DNA of 12,693 nucleotides from CAZFBR01 sp035353495 [NCBI: uncultured bacterium]. GTDB taxonomy: Bacteria > DAOPZR01. Of the stretch, positions 7,122-12,693 are shown one piece after another; within the stretch, counting starts at the first letter, position 1, and each line of letters starts with the position of its first letter. Below the pieces are notes generated by a model. It was not told the origin of the DNA. It saw only the letters and a program-made list of their open reading frames with translations, and made no database searches. The translations under genes were made by a program, and so were the position numbers. The stretch lies in the NCBI GenBank assembly GCA_964517215.1, contig CAZFBR010000094.1, forward strand, positions 1 to 12,693. Reading direction: 5' to 3'.

Positions 7122-7151
7122 ATTTTACTACGCTGCCGCCGGCGGCGTCAA
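7122..7151 (-). promoter_or_regulatory. promoter of the response regulator-activase unit
   Basis: TTGACG (7151-7146), an 18-bp spacer and TAAAAT (7127-7122) read on the minus strand; each hexamer matches the housekeeping consensus at 5 of 6 positions. The predicted start near 7115 leaves a leader of about 27 nt before the ATG at 7088. It lies 4 nt after the prfC stop codon. The spacer is almost filled by a 12-bp GC palindrome. Confidence 0.7.
7135..7146. repeat. 12-bp perfect palindrome inside the promoter spacer
   Basis: GCCGCCGGCGGC is fully self-complementary and lies between the -35 and -10 boxes of the response regulator promoter, touching the last base of the -35. It could be an operator. 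It has no loop and no T run on either side, so it is not a good prfC terminator. Confidence 0.45.
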
Positions 7152-7155
7152 CCGG

Positions 7156-8793
7156 CTATTCCGCCACTGAGCCGCTGGTCCGGCATTCCGAGGTGAGATA
7201 AAAGTGCACGCGCGGGTACTGCTTGATGTAATGCTGCAGCATCCATTCCGACTCGACAAAGAACACCGGCTTGTCATCCTTGTCCCTGCCGATGCGTCCC
7301 GTCTTGTGGTCGCAGAATTCCGCCAGCGCCGCCGGGTCGTCAGCGGTCAGCCAGCAGGCCTTGTAGTAGTCCAGCGGCGAAAAATAGCATTCCGCCCCGT
7401 ATTCGTGCTGCAGCCGGTACTGGATCACCTCAAACTGCAGCTGCCCGACCGTGCCGACGATCCGCCGCCGCCCGTGTTCGAGGGTGAACAGCTGCGCCAC
7501 CCCTTCGTCGGTGAGCTGGCGGATCCCCTTGTCGAGCTGCTTGACTTTCTCCGACTTGTTGACCAGTTCCTTGAAGAACTCCGGCGAGAAACAGGGAATG
7601 CCGTGGAACTGCAGCGGTTCCCCCTCCGTCAGCGTGTCGCCGATCTTGAACTTGCCCCGGTCGTACAGACCGATGACATCGCCCGGCCACGCCTCGTCAA
7701 TCAGCTCCTTCTTCTGGCCGAGGAAGCTGGCCGGGGTGTTGAACCGCAGGTCCTCGCCCAGCCGCGTGTGCCGGTAATAGCGGTTGCGTTCGAACCGTCC
7801 CGAACAGACCCGCACGAAGGCGATCCGGTCGCGATGCCGCAGGTCGAGGTTGGCGTGCATCTTGAACACAAAGCCGCTGAACGCCGCTTCGTCGGGCTGC
7901 ACCACCCGGCGGTCGGCCGCGCGCGGACCCGGGGTCGGGGCGATGCGCACGAACATGTCGAGCAGTTCCCTGACCCCGAAATTGTTGAGCGCGCTGCCGA
8001 AAAAAACCGGCGCCAGCCCGCCCGTCCGGTAACGCTCGACCGAAAACGGCTCGTACACGCCCGCCATCAGTTCCGCATCCTCGCGCAGCTGCCGGGCAAA
8101 GGTCTCGCCGACATGTTCATCGAGCACGGTGCTGGCCAGCTCGCTGATGGCGATACCCGGCTCGGGCGCTTCGCTGCGCCCGGGCTGGAACAGGTGCAGG
8201 TTGCCGTGATGCAGGTCGTACACGCCCTTGAAACTGGCACCGCGGCTGATTGGCCAGGTCAGCGGCTGCACCTTGATGCTCAGCTTGTGTTCCAGTTCAT
8301 CGAGCAGCGCGAACGGACTGCCCCCTTCGCGGTCGAGTTTGTTGGCAAAGATAATCACGGGGGTATTGCGCATGCGGCAGACCTGCATCAGCCGTTCCGT
8401 CTGCGCCTCGACCCCCTTGACGCTGTCCACGACAAGGATGACGCTGTCGACTGCCGTCAGGGTGCGGTAGGTGTCCTCGGCGAAATCCTTGTGGCCCGGG
8501 GTGTCGAGCAGATTGATCGCACAGCCGGCATACTCGAAGCTCATGACGGCCGAGGCAACGGAAATGCCGCGCTGCCGCTCGATCTCCATGAAGTCGGAGA
8601 CCGTGGTTTTCTTGATCTTGTTCGACTTGACCGCGCCCGCCGACTGGATGGCGCCGGCGAACAGCAGGAATTTTTCCGTCAGCGTGGTCTTGCCCGCGTC
8701 CGGGTGGCTGATAATGGCAAAGGTCCGCCGCTTGGCAAGCTCCGCCGCCATCTGCTGTCCGACCGTCGCTGCCGCTGGAATGGTGTCCGCCAT
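7156..8793 (-). CDS. prfC: peptide chain release factor 3 (RF3)
   Basis: RF3 is the ribosome-bound GTPase that recycles RF1 and RF2 after termination. The 545 residues compare with 529 in E. coli. The G domain is complete: P-loop SHPDAGKT at 29-36, RGIS switch I at about 75-78, DTPGH at 97-101 and NKLD at 151-154. Domains II and III follow with family-typical stretches such as [18 protein letters not shown] and GVAQLF. The N-terminus is about 15 residues longer than in E. coli, but I see no better start: the next Met is Met15, and the P-loop needs the residues after it. The binding site is weak (GGGA or CGAG region). The gene sits alone behind its own promoter and a leader of about 127 nt. 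Identity is certain; SHPDAGKT and [13 protein letters not shown] separate it from EF-G. Confidence 0.98.
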   Translation of the reverse strand: MADTIPAAATVGQQMAAELAKRRTFAIISHPDAGKTTLTEKFLLFAGAIQSAGAVKSNKIKKTTVSDFMEIERQRGISVASAVMSFEYAGCAINLLDTPGHKDFAEDTYRTLTAVDSVILVVDSVKGVEAQTERLMQVCRMRNTPVIIFANKLDREGGSPFALLDELEHKLSIKVQPLTWPISRGASFKGVYDLHHGNLHLFQPGRSEAPEPGIAISELASTVLDEHVGETFARQLREDAELMAGVYEPFSVERYRTGGLAPVFFGSALNNFGVRELLDMFVRIAPTPGPRAADRRVVQPDEAAFSGFVFKMHANLDLRHRDRIAFVRVCSGRFERNRYYRHTRLGEDLRFNTPASFLGQKKELIDEAWPGDVIGLYDRGKFKIGDTLTEGEPLQFHGIPCFSPEFFKELVNKSEKVKQLDKGIRQLTDEGVAQLFTLEHGRRRIVGTVGQLQFEVIQYRLQHEYGAECYFSPLDYYKACWLTADDPAALAEFCDHKTGRIGRDKDDKPVFFVESEWMLQHYIKQYPRVHFYLTSECRTSGSVAE

Positions 8794-8817
8794 GCTCGTT
8801 TTCCCGGCCTGCGCCGC

Positions 8818-8842
8818 CCGGTGCCGTCACCAACCGCACCGG
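8818..8842 (-). promoter_or_regulatory. hairpin in the prfC leader
   Basis: CCGGTGC (8842-8836) and GCACCGG (8824-8818) form a perfect 7-bp stem around an 11-nt loop, 25 nt before the prfC start. The stop codon of a possible leader ORF (8829-8827) lies in the loop. No T run follows, so a transcription terminator is unlikely. Confidence 0.4.
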
Positions 8843-8904
8843 TGTCGTTCTCTGGATCTGTTCGGGACTGTCGGAGATATGCCGCCGTGTCGCTGCTGAC
8901 GCAT
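8827..8904 (-). CDS. possible 25-residue leader peptide upstream of prfC
   Basis: An ATG at 8904 is preceded by GGGAG with a 4-nt gap, a better binding site than the one of prfC itself. It opens 25 codons that end in UGA followed by C. The peptide is basic and begins MRQQRHGGIS and ends RHRCGW; I recognise no family. It lies entirely within the predicted prfC leader, and its stop codon falls in the loop of the 8818-8842 hairpin. UGA-C is the weak stop context used in prfB autoregulation, so a termination-sensing leader for a release factor gene is conceivable. It may equally be chance. Confidence 0.25.
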   Translation of the reverse strand: MRQQRHGGISPTVPNRSRERHRCGW

Positions 8905-8926
8905 GGTACTCCCGCCACCGGCGGTG

Positions 8927-8956
8927 AGTATACCACCAGCGACGGGTATGCGTCAA
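8927..8956 (-). promoter_or_regulatory. prfC promoter
   Basis: TTGACG (8956-8951), 18-bp spacer and TATACT (8932-8927) on the minus strand, each hexamer 5 of 6 to consensus. Transcription should start near 8920, giving a leader of about 127 nt. A hairpin with arms CCGCC/GGCGG extended by ACTC/GAGT around a bulged A covers 8929-8908, over the start site. Upstream, 8957-9031 holds only GC-rich sequence with a short GCCGG/CCGGC stem and no T run, so no proper terminator for the FAD gene is visible. Confidence 0.8.
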
Positions 8957-9031
8957 TGAACCCCCGGCTGCCGGCCGGTTGCCGGCGCCGCCTTGGTCGC
9001 GGCCAGCCGTCTGCGGGTCATCGCCGCCACG

Positions 9032-10654
9032 TTACCCCGCGCCCGGCCCGCCGCCTGCGCCCGTCAGCGCCACTGCCACCGCCTCGGCCACTCTGATGCC
9101 GTCCACGGCGGAGGATAATATGCCGCCGGCATACCCCGCCCCCTCGCCGGCGGGGAACAGGCCCCGCAACGTCACGCTCTGGCAGTCATCGCCGCGCACC
9201 AGCCGCACCGGCGAGGACGTCCTGGTCTCGACCCCGGTCAGCACCGCGTCCGGCCGGGCGAATCCCGGCAGCTGCCGGTCGAATGCCGGCAGCGCCTCGC
9301 GGAGTGCGGCCACGACATAGTCCGGCAGGCAGGAATCGAGCGCGCCCCACTGCACCCCGGGCTGATACGACGGCACAACCGCGCCGCCGGCCGTAGACGC
9401 GCGGCCGGCGAGGAAATCGCCGACCAGTTGGCATGGCGCATGATACTTGCCGCCGCCGAGCACAAACGCCTGCCGCTCGCACCGCTGCTGCAGGGCGATG
9501 CCGGCCAGCGGTCCCCCGGGATAATCGGCGGGAGCAATGCCCACCACAAGCGCGGCGTTGGCATTCGCCGCATCGCGCGCATACTGGCTCATGCCGTTCG
9601 TCACCACGCCCCCGGCTTCCGAAGCGGCGCCCACCACGGTGCCGCCCGGACACATGCAGAAACTGTAGACCGTGCGGCCGTTCGCGCAGTGATGGACCAG
9701 CTTGTAATCCGCCGCACCGAGCAGCGGGTGACCGGCATGCCGGCCGAACCGTGCCGCATCGATCAGCGCCTGCGGATGCTCGATGCGCACGCCGATGGCG
9801 AACGGCTTTGGCTCGCTCTGCACGCCGCAGCGGTGCAGCATTTCGAAGGTGTCGCGTGCGCTGTGGCCGATTGCCATGATGACGTGGCTGGCGGCATAAC
9901 GCTCGCCCGACGCCAGGACCACGCCGCGGACGACACCGTCGGCAATGTCGAGCTCGTCAACCCGGCTGTTGAACCGCACCTCGCCGCCGAGCGTGATAAT
10001 GGTACGGCGCAGGTTCTCCACCAGCTGCACCAGCCGCGCCGTCCCGATATGCGGCTTGCTTGCCACTTTTATTTCCGGGAGGGCGCCGGCGGCCACCAGT
10101 TCGTCCAGCACCTTCTGCCCGCGCTGCGCCCGGTCCTTGATCTGGCTGTAGAGCTTGCCGTCGGAAAAGGTGCCCGCCCCCCCTTCGCCGAACTGCACGT
10201 TCGATTCGGGATGCAGGACACCGTCGCGCCAGAAACTGGCGGTATCGACTGCCCGTTCGCGCACGCATTTGCCCCGCTCCAGCAGCAGCGGGCGGAACCC
10301 GTTCTGCGCCAATACCAGCCCCGCCAGCAGCCCGCATGGTCCCATGCCGATAATCACCGGCCGGGATTTCAATCCCGCGGGGGCAGTTACCGGAAAGTGG
10401 TACTGCTCAGTCGGGGTCAGGGTCACCCGATGGTCATGGGCCAGCCGTTGCCGGACTGCCGCCTCGTTCCGGACGGCAACGTCCACCGCATAGATCAGGG
10501 CGATATGGTTCCGCTGGCGGGCATCGCAGCCGCGCCGGAAGACGGTGCAGCTGACCAGTTCATCCGCGCCGATCCCCAGCCGGGCCAGTACGGCCGCCGT
10601 CAGTGCCGCCGGCGGATGGTCAAGCGGCAGTTTGATTTCCTGCAACCGCAGCAT
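9032..10654 (-). CDS. FAD-dependent dehydrogenase, uncharacterised COG2509 type
   Basis: This 540-residue protein binds FAD through a Rossmann motif at IIGMGPCGLLAGLVLAQNG (about 101-119), with Glu126 ending the second strand. NVQFGEGGAGTFSDGKL at 152-168 is typical of this family, as is the closing LFPAGEGAGYAGGILSSAVDGIRVAEAV, where the flavin ring is contacted. The first 95 residues form a separate small alpha/beta domain seen in family members. A cytoplasmic oxidoreductase is expected; the substrate is unknown to me for any member. The ATG at 10654 has GGAG 7 nt upstream. It follows the membrane protein gene by 36 nt and is probably co-transcribed with it and the nitroreductase. The last dozen residues are a low-complexity Gly/Ala tail. 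Confidence 0.92.
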   Translation of the reverse strand: MLRLQEIKLPLDHPPAALTAAVLARLGIGADELVSCTVFRRGCDARQRNHIALIYAVDVAVRNEAAVRQRLAHDHRVTLTPTEQYHFPVTAPAGLKSRPVIIGMGPCGLLAGLVLAQNGFRPLLLERGKCVRERAVDTASFWRDGVLHPESNVQFGEGGAGTFSDGKLYSQIKDRAQRGQKVLDELVAAGALPEIKVASKPHIGTARLVQLVENLRRTIITLGGEVRFNSRVDELDIADGVVRGVVLASGERYAASHVIMAIGHSARDTFEMLHRCGVQSEPKPFAIGVRIEHPQALIDAARFGRHAGHPLLGAADYKLVHHCANGRTVYSFCMCPGGTVVGAASEAGGVVTNGMSQYARDAANANAALVVGIAPADYPGGPLAGIALQQRCERQAFVLGGGKYHAPCQLVGDFLAGRASTAGGAVVPSYQPGVQWGALDSCLPDYVVAALREALPAFDRQLPGFARPDAVLTGVETRTSSPVRLVRGDDCQSVTLRGLFPAGEGAGYAGGILSSAVDGIRVAEAVAVALTGAGGGPGAG

Positions 10655-10670
10655 ACCGTTCTCCGTTCAC

Positions 10671-10682
10671 CAGTGCGCACTG
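10671..10682. repeat. 12-bp perfect palindrome before the FAD dehydrogenase gene
   Basis: CAGTGCGCACTG is fully self-complementary and sits in the 36-nt gap between the membrane protein stop and the FAD dehydrogenase start, 16 nt before that ATG. It could be an operator or a small RNA stem; no promoter hexamers accompany it. Confidence 0.35.
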
Positions 10683-10690
10683 CCGCCGCT

Positions 10691-11401
10691 TCAGAACAGC
10701 TGCAGCAGCGCCGCCCCCAGGGTGTGCGCGCCCGGCGCAAAGGTCTCCAGCAGCATTCCCGCCACGACCGCCAGCACCAGGATCAAGCCGTACCAATGCC
10801 AGGTGGCGCCAAACAAACCGGTCGAACGGTCATACCGCTCCAGATTCCGTACCGGACGAACCAGTGCCAGCGCCAATAAGGTCTCAAAGGCAGCGTCGGT
10901 CAGGATCATCGGCGCCTGCACAATAAGATATCCTCCGCAGGCGACAACGATCAACAACAGCGGAATCAGCATCGCCAGCGCACAACTGCATTCTCCCGCA
11001 CTACCCGCGTGCGCAATATCGCCGGCGACATCAAACACCTCGACCCCGTCTGCCAGATCAGCATCGCCGGTGCGCGCCGTTGCCGGTTTTTCCGAGTCCG
11101 CCCCTTCCTCCGCCACCTGCCGCGGCCAGGTGCTGTCGCCTGACAATTCGCGGCGGATATACGCCAGCCACACCAGGCCCACCGGAAAGAAGGCAAGATA
11201 GGCGGCGGTAACCACCAGCCCGAAACGCAGCGGCAGCGACCAGACCGCCGCCTGCTTGAGCAGCTGATTGGCCAGTATCCCGACACTGATCATCACCGCC
11301 ATCATCAGCGCCATATGGTGGCGCAGGCAGAAACGGCGGGCAAACGCGTTTTTCAATTTCCCGGGAATTGCCTGCGGTGCGGGTACCTTGTTTTCCGTCA
11401 T
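10691..11401 (-). CDS. four-helix integral membrane protein of unknown function
   Basis: I do not recognise a named family. The 236 residues contain hydrophobic segments at about 30-48, 59-82, 140-161 and 203-220. The basic stretches RRFCLRHH before helix 1 and YIRRE after helix 2 put the N-terminus and the long polar loop 83-139 in the cytoplasm. That loop is acidic and low in complexity. The segment at 162-202 (DAAFETLLALALVRPVRNLERY, then GATWHW) recalls from memory hypothetical membrane proteins of other GC-rich bacteria. The ATG at 11401 is 2 nt after the nitroreductase stop, with no binding site, so translation probably depends on re-initiation. Cys25, Cys138, Cys140 and Cys155 are present without a recognised motif. 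Confidence 0.82.
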   Translation of the reverse strand: MTENKVPAPQAIPGKLKNAFARRFCLRHHMALMMAVMISVGILANQLLKQAAVWSLPLRFGLVVTAAYLAFFPVGLVWLAYIRRELSGDSTWPRQVAEEGADSEKPATARTGDADLADGVEVFDVAGDIAHAGSAGECSCALAMLIPLLLIVVACGGYLIVQAPMILTDAAFETLLALALVRPVRNLERYDRSTGLFGATWHWYGLILVLAVVAGMLLETFAPGAHTLGAALLQLF

Positions 11402-11403
11402 CG

Positions 11404-11913
11404 TCAGCGAAAAGCAACGTTCTCGTCGGGTGGACGGCGGGGCGGTACTGCCGGTGTTGCCGCGGCATACCCGGTGGGGACGATGGCGATGGGACGCAGC
11501 TGGGCCGGCAACTGCAGCACCCGCCGCAACGCCGGTTCGCGGAACGAAGCGACCCAGACCGTGCCCAGTCCGCAGGCATGCGCCGCCAGCATGTAGTTCT
11601 GCACCGCCAACGCCACGTCCAGCGGGGCATACAGGTCCGCCCCGCGTGAGCCGTACTTCCGGCGCAACCGGCGGTCTGCGCAGGCAACCAGCAGCAGCGG
11701 GGCGGTAGCCACGAAGGCCTGCGCGCAGGTCGCCGCCACTTTTGCCACCTGGTCAGCCGCGGTGACAAAAGTGAAATGGCGCGACTGGTGATTGCCGGCG
11801 CTCGGCGCCCACAGCATCGCCTCAATCAGGGTCGGCAAAAGCTCCGGCGGAACCGGCCGGTTCTGAAAACACCGCACGCTGCGGCGGCCACGAATGGCTG
11901 TCAGTAATTCCAT
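11404..11913 (-). CDS. nitroreductase-family FMN oxidoreductase
   Basis: The 169-residue protein has the short single-domain form of the family. It would be a homodimer binding FMN at the dimer interface and using NAD(P)H. Visible signatures are RRSVRCF at 10-16 (FMN phosphate contact), WAPSAGNHQ at 35-43, and AVQNYMLAAHACGLGTVW at 103-120. The tail VPTGYAAATPAVPPRRPPDENV is the usual C-terminal arm. The substrate cannot be read from sequence; family members reduce nitroaromatics, quinones or flavins, or act on iodotyrosine and similar compounds. The ATG at 11913 places RGRRSVR at the expected distance, though the nearest AAGG is 12 nt away. A membrane protein gene follows after 2 nt. Confidence 0.9.
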   Translation of the reverse strand: MELLTAIRGRRSVRCFQNRPVPPELLPTLIEAMLWAPSAGNHQSRHFTFVTAADQVAKVAATCAQAFVATAPLLLVACADRRLRRKYGSRGADLYAPLDVALAVQNYMLAAHACGLGTVWVASFREPALRRVLQLPAQLRPIAIVPTGYAAATPAVPPRRPPDENVAFR

Positions 11914-11952
11914 GGCTTGAGTTTACCTTATTTGATCACACGATACGAATCA

Positions 11953-11988
11953 GAGCAGCTGCCCTAGCCCGGCAGAATGGTGCTGCTC
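11953..11988 (-). terminator. hairpin upstream of the nitroreductase gene, possible terminator
   Basis: Arms GAGCAG/CTGCTC (6 bp) and CTGCC/GGCAG (5 bp) nest into one structure with a 7-nt bulge on one side and a 7-nt loop. It sits between the ambiguous region and the nitroreductase. There is no T run after it, so termination is uncertain. Confidence 0.25.
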
Positions 11989-12241
11989 CCCTGCCGCCGG
12001 CGTTGCCGGTTGCCTGCAGCAGCAGCACCCGGTCGTGCCAGGCCGCCGCCGATTGTCCCGGTAGCGCTGGCCGCACCTGTTGGTTCACCCGCATACGCCA
12101 CCTGCAATTTGCCCGGTGCGAAAAGCACCACGCGGCACGAAAGCAGCAGGTGCTGTCGCGCTCGGCCAGACGCGGTGTCGTGCCGGTACGGCGGGGGCAA
12201 CAGCGGGAACACACCCGGTAGCATCGCCGGGTTGGCAAATG

Positions 12242-12265
12242 CGGTGCCGGCAACTGCCGGCACCG
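12242..12265. repeat. 24-bp near-continuous inverted repeat
   Basis: CGGTGCCGGCA, two bases (AC), and TGCCGGCACCG form perfect 11-bp arms. As RNA it would fold into a 10-bp stem with a tetraloop. It is the longest perfect inverted repeat I found in the window, and it lies in the region without a clear gene. Confidence 0.75.
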
Positions 12266-12445
12266 GTACGGGCACCGTTGCCGCCGGACTTCGCTCCGGT
12301 TATGCCTGCGCTTGCCGGTGCCCCGCTGCCGTTCCCTGCGGATAACCATCGCGATCGCCACCCCCGCCGCGTACAACCTCACCGCGCGCAGGATGCGGCC
12401 GGGGACACCCTGCGCCGCTTTCTCCCCGCCGCAACCGCATGACGC

Positions 12446-12693
12446 CTATCCCGCCAGCAGTGTGTCCAGTTCGAGTTTCAGCGCCTGCTTGGGCAGCGCG
12501 CCCGTAATGCGCTTCACTTCCGCGCCACCCCGGAAAAAGAGCAGCGTCGGGATGCTCTGCACGCCGTACTGCTGCGCAATATCGCCCGCCTCATCGACGT
12601 TGAGCTTGGCGATCGTCGCCTTCCCCGCATATTCCGTCGCCAACTCGGCGATGACCGGGGCCACCATCCGGCAGGGGCCGCACCAGTCCGCAT
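12446..12693 (-). CDS. trxA: thioredoxin, C-terminal part (cut by right edge)
   Basis: Eighty-one residues and the stop codon are present; about 25-30 N-terminal residues lie beyond the right edge. The first visible residues are ADWCGPCRMVAP, with the redox-active WCGPC pair. The cis-proline is in SIPTLLFF, and NVDEAGDIAQQYGV matches the helix before it. Thioredoxin reduces protein disulfides in the cytoplasm and supplies electrons to ribonucleotide reductase, methionine sulfoxide reductase and others. The internal ATG at 12667 follows the active site and is not the start. The neighbours downstream are an unresolved region and then a flavin oxidoreductase cluster. Confidence 0.97.
   Translation of the reverse strand, partial: ADWCGPCRMVAPVIAELATEYAGKATIAKLNVDEAGDIAQQYGVQSIPTLLFFRGGAEVKRITGALPKQALKLELDTLLAG

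Larger units (their letters stand above)
11914..12445 (-). other. 532-bp region without a convincing intact gene
   Basis: Several frames are open on both strands, but none gives a recognisable protein. On the minus strand a coding-like stretch (GRILRAVRLYAAGVAIAMVIRRER, resembling a membrane anchor) lies at about 12400-12320. It has no ATG in frame after the thioredoxin stop. Further on, about 12275-11964 in another minus frame reads as an Ala/Pro/Gly-rich polypeptide of 103 residues ending at a TAG. A small ATG at 12440, 5 nt after the thioredoxin stop, gives 45 codons in yet another composition. This may be a frameshifted or decaying gene, a gene broken by assembly errors, or plain spacer. 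The last 40 nt before the nitroreductase (TGATCA, AT-rich) probably hold its promoter, but I cannot define the hexamers. Confidence 0.5.

Noticed and set aside
8957-9031. Rho-independent terminator after the FAD dehydrogenase
   Set aside because: Only short GC stems without a following T run on the transcribed strand.
7204-9096. 630-codon open frame on the plus strand opposite prfC
   Set aside because: Same codon-aligned mirror effect; the opposite strand encodes an unmistakable RF3.
9428-10879. 483-codon open frame on the plus strand opposite the FAD dehydrogenase
   Set aside because: Codon-aligned mirror of a clear flavoprotein gene with no recognisable domains.
12080-12442. 120-codon open frame on the plus strand in the unresolved region
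   Set aside because: Pro/Arg-rich, no binding site, no family, and on the opposite strand to every other gene; mirror of the coding-like minus frame.
1-12693. Mobile element, phage, toxin-antitoxin, CRISPR array, tRNA or rRNA
   Set aside because: No transposase, integrase, regularly spaced repeats or RNA-gene signature seen on either strand.

Overview
This window comes from a GC-rich bacterial chromosome. Every gene I can support lies on the minus strand, so the window reads from right to left. It looks like a conserved chromosomal segment: I see no insertion sequence, phage gene, integrase, tRNA, rRNA or CRISPR array. The housekeeping genes are metK, prfC and thioredoxin. The very large CoA-dehydratase-activase-type iron-sulfur protein is typical of anaerobes. 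My guess is an anaerobic, GC-rich Gram-negative bacterium, perhaps of the Verrucomicrobiota/Kiritimatiellota group, but the sequence does not prove this. Three promoters of housekeeping sigma type (TTGACA/G, 17-18 bp spacer, TATAAT-like) are readable. They imply at least three transcription units: prfC, the response-regulator/activase group, and metK.

In order of transcription, the right edge holds the C-terminal two thirds of a thioredoxin (WCGPC). About 530 bp without a convincing intact gene follows. It contains broken coding signal and a 24-bp inverted repeat. Next is a tight cluster: an FMN nitroreductase-family protein, a four-helix membrane protein of unknown function starting 2 nt after it, and a 540-residue FAD-dependent dehydrogenase of the uncharacterised COG2509 type. 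A 238-bp gap carries a clear promoter and a structured leader with a possible 25-codon upstream ORF, and leads into prfC (release factor 3).

Downstream of prfC a second promoter precedes a receiver-only response regulator. It is followed by a 1426-residue protein with two activase (ASKHA, [4Fe-4S]) domains, a DUF2229-like region and a 2-hydroxyacyl-CoA-dehydratase-like C-terminal half. Then come three packed or overlapping genes: a CPHC glutaredoxin-like protein, a HAD phosphatase of the phosphoglycolate phosphatase type, and an RlmI/PF10672-type SAM-dependent methyltransferase. The methyltransferase stop codon lies inside the -35 box of a perfect consensus promoter. That promoter drives metK (SAM synthetase), of which 155 residues are present before the left edge.

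The part least explained by current knowledge is the response regulator, giant activase and glutaredoxin string. The family of the giant protein has, to my knowledge, no settled function, and its first activase domain keeps the iron-sulfur cysteines while its nucleotide-site motifs have diverged. The leaders of prfC and metK are the best candidates for undescribed cis-regulation.
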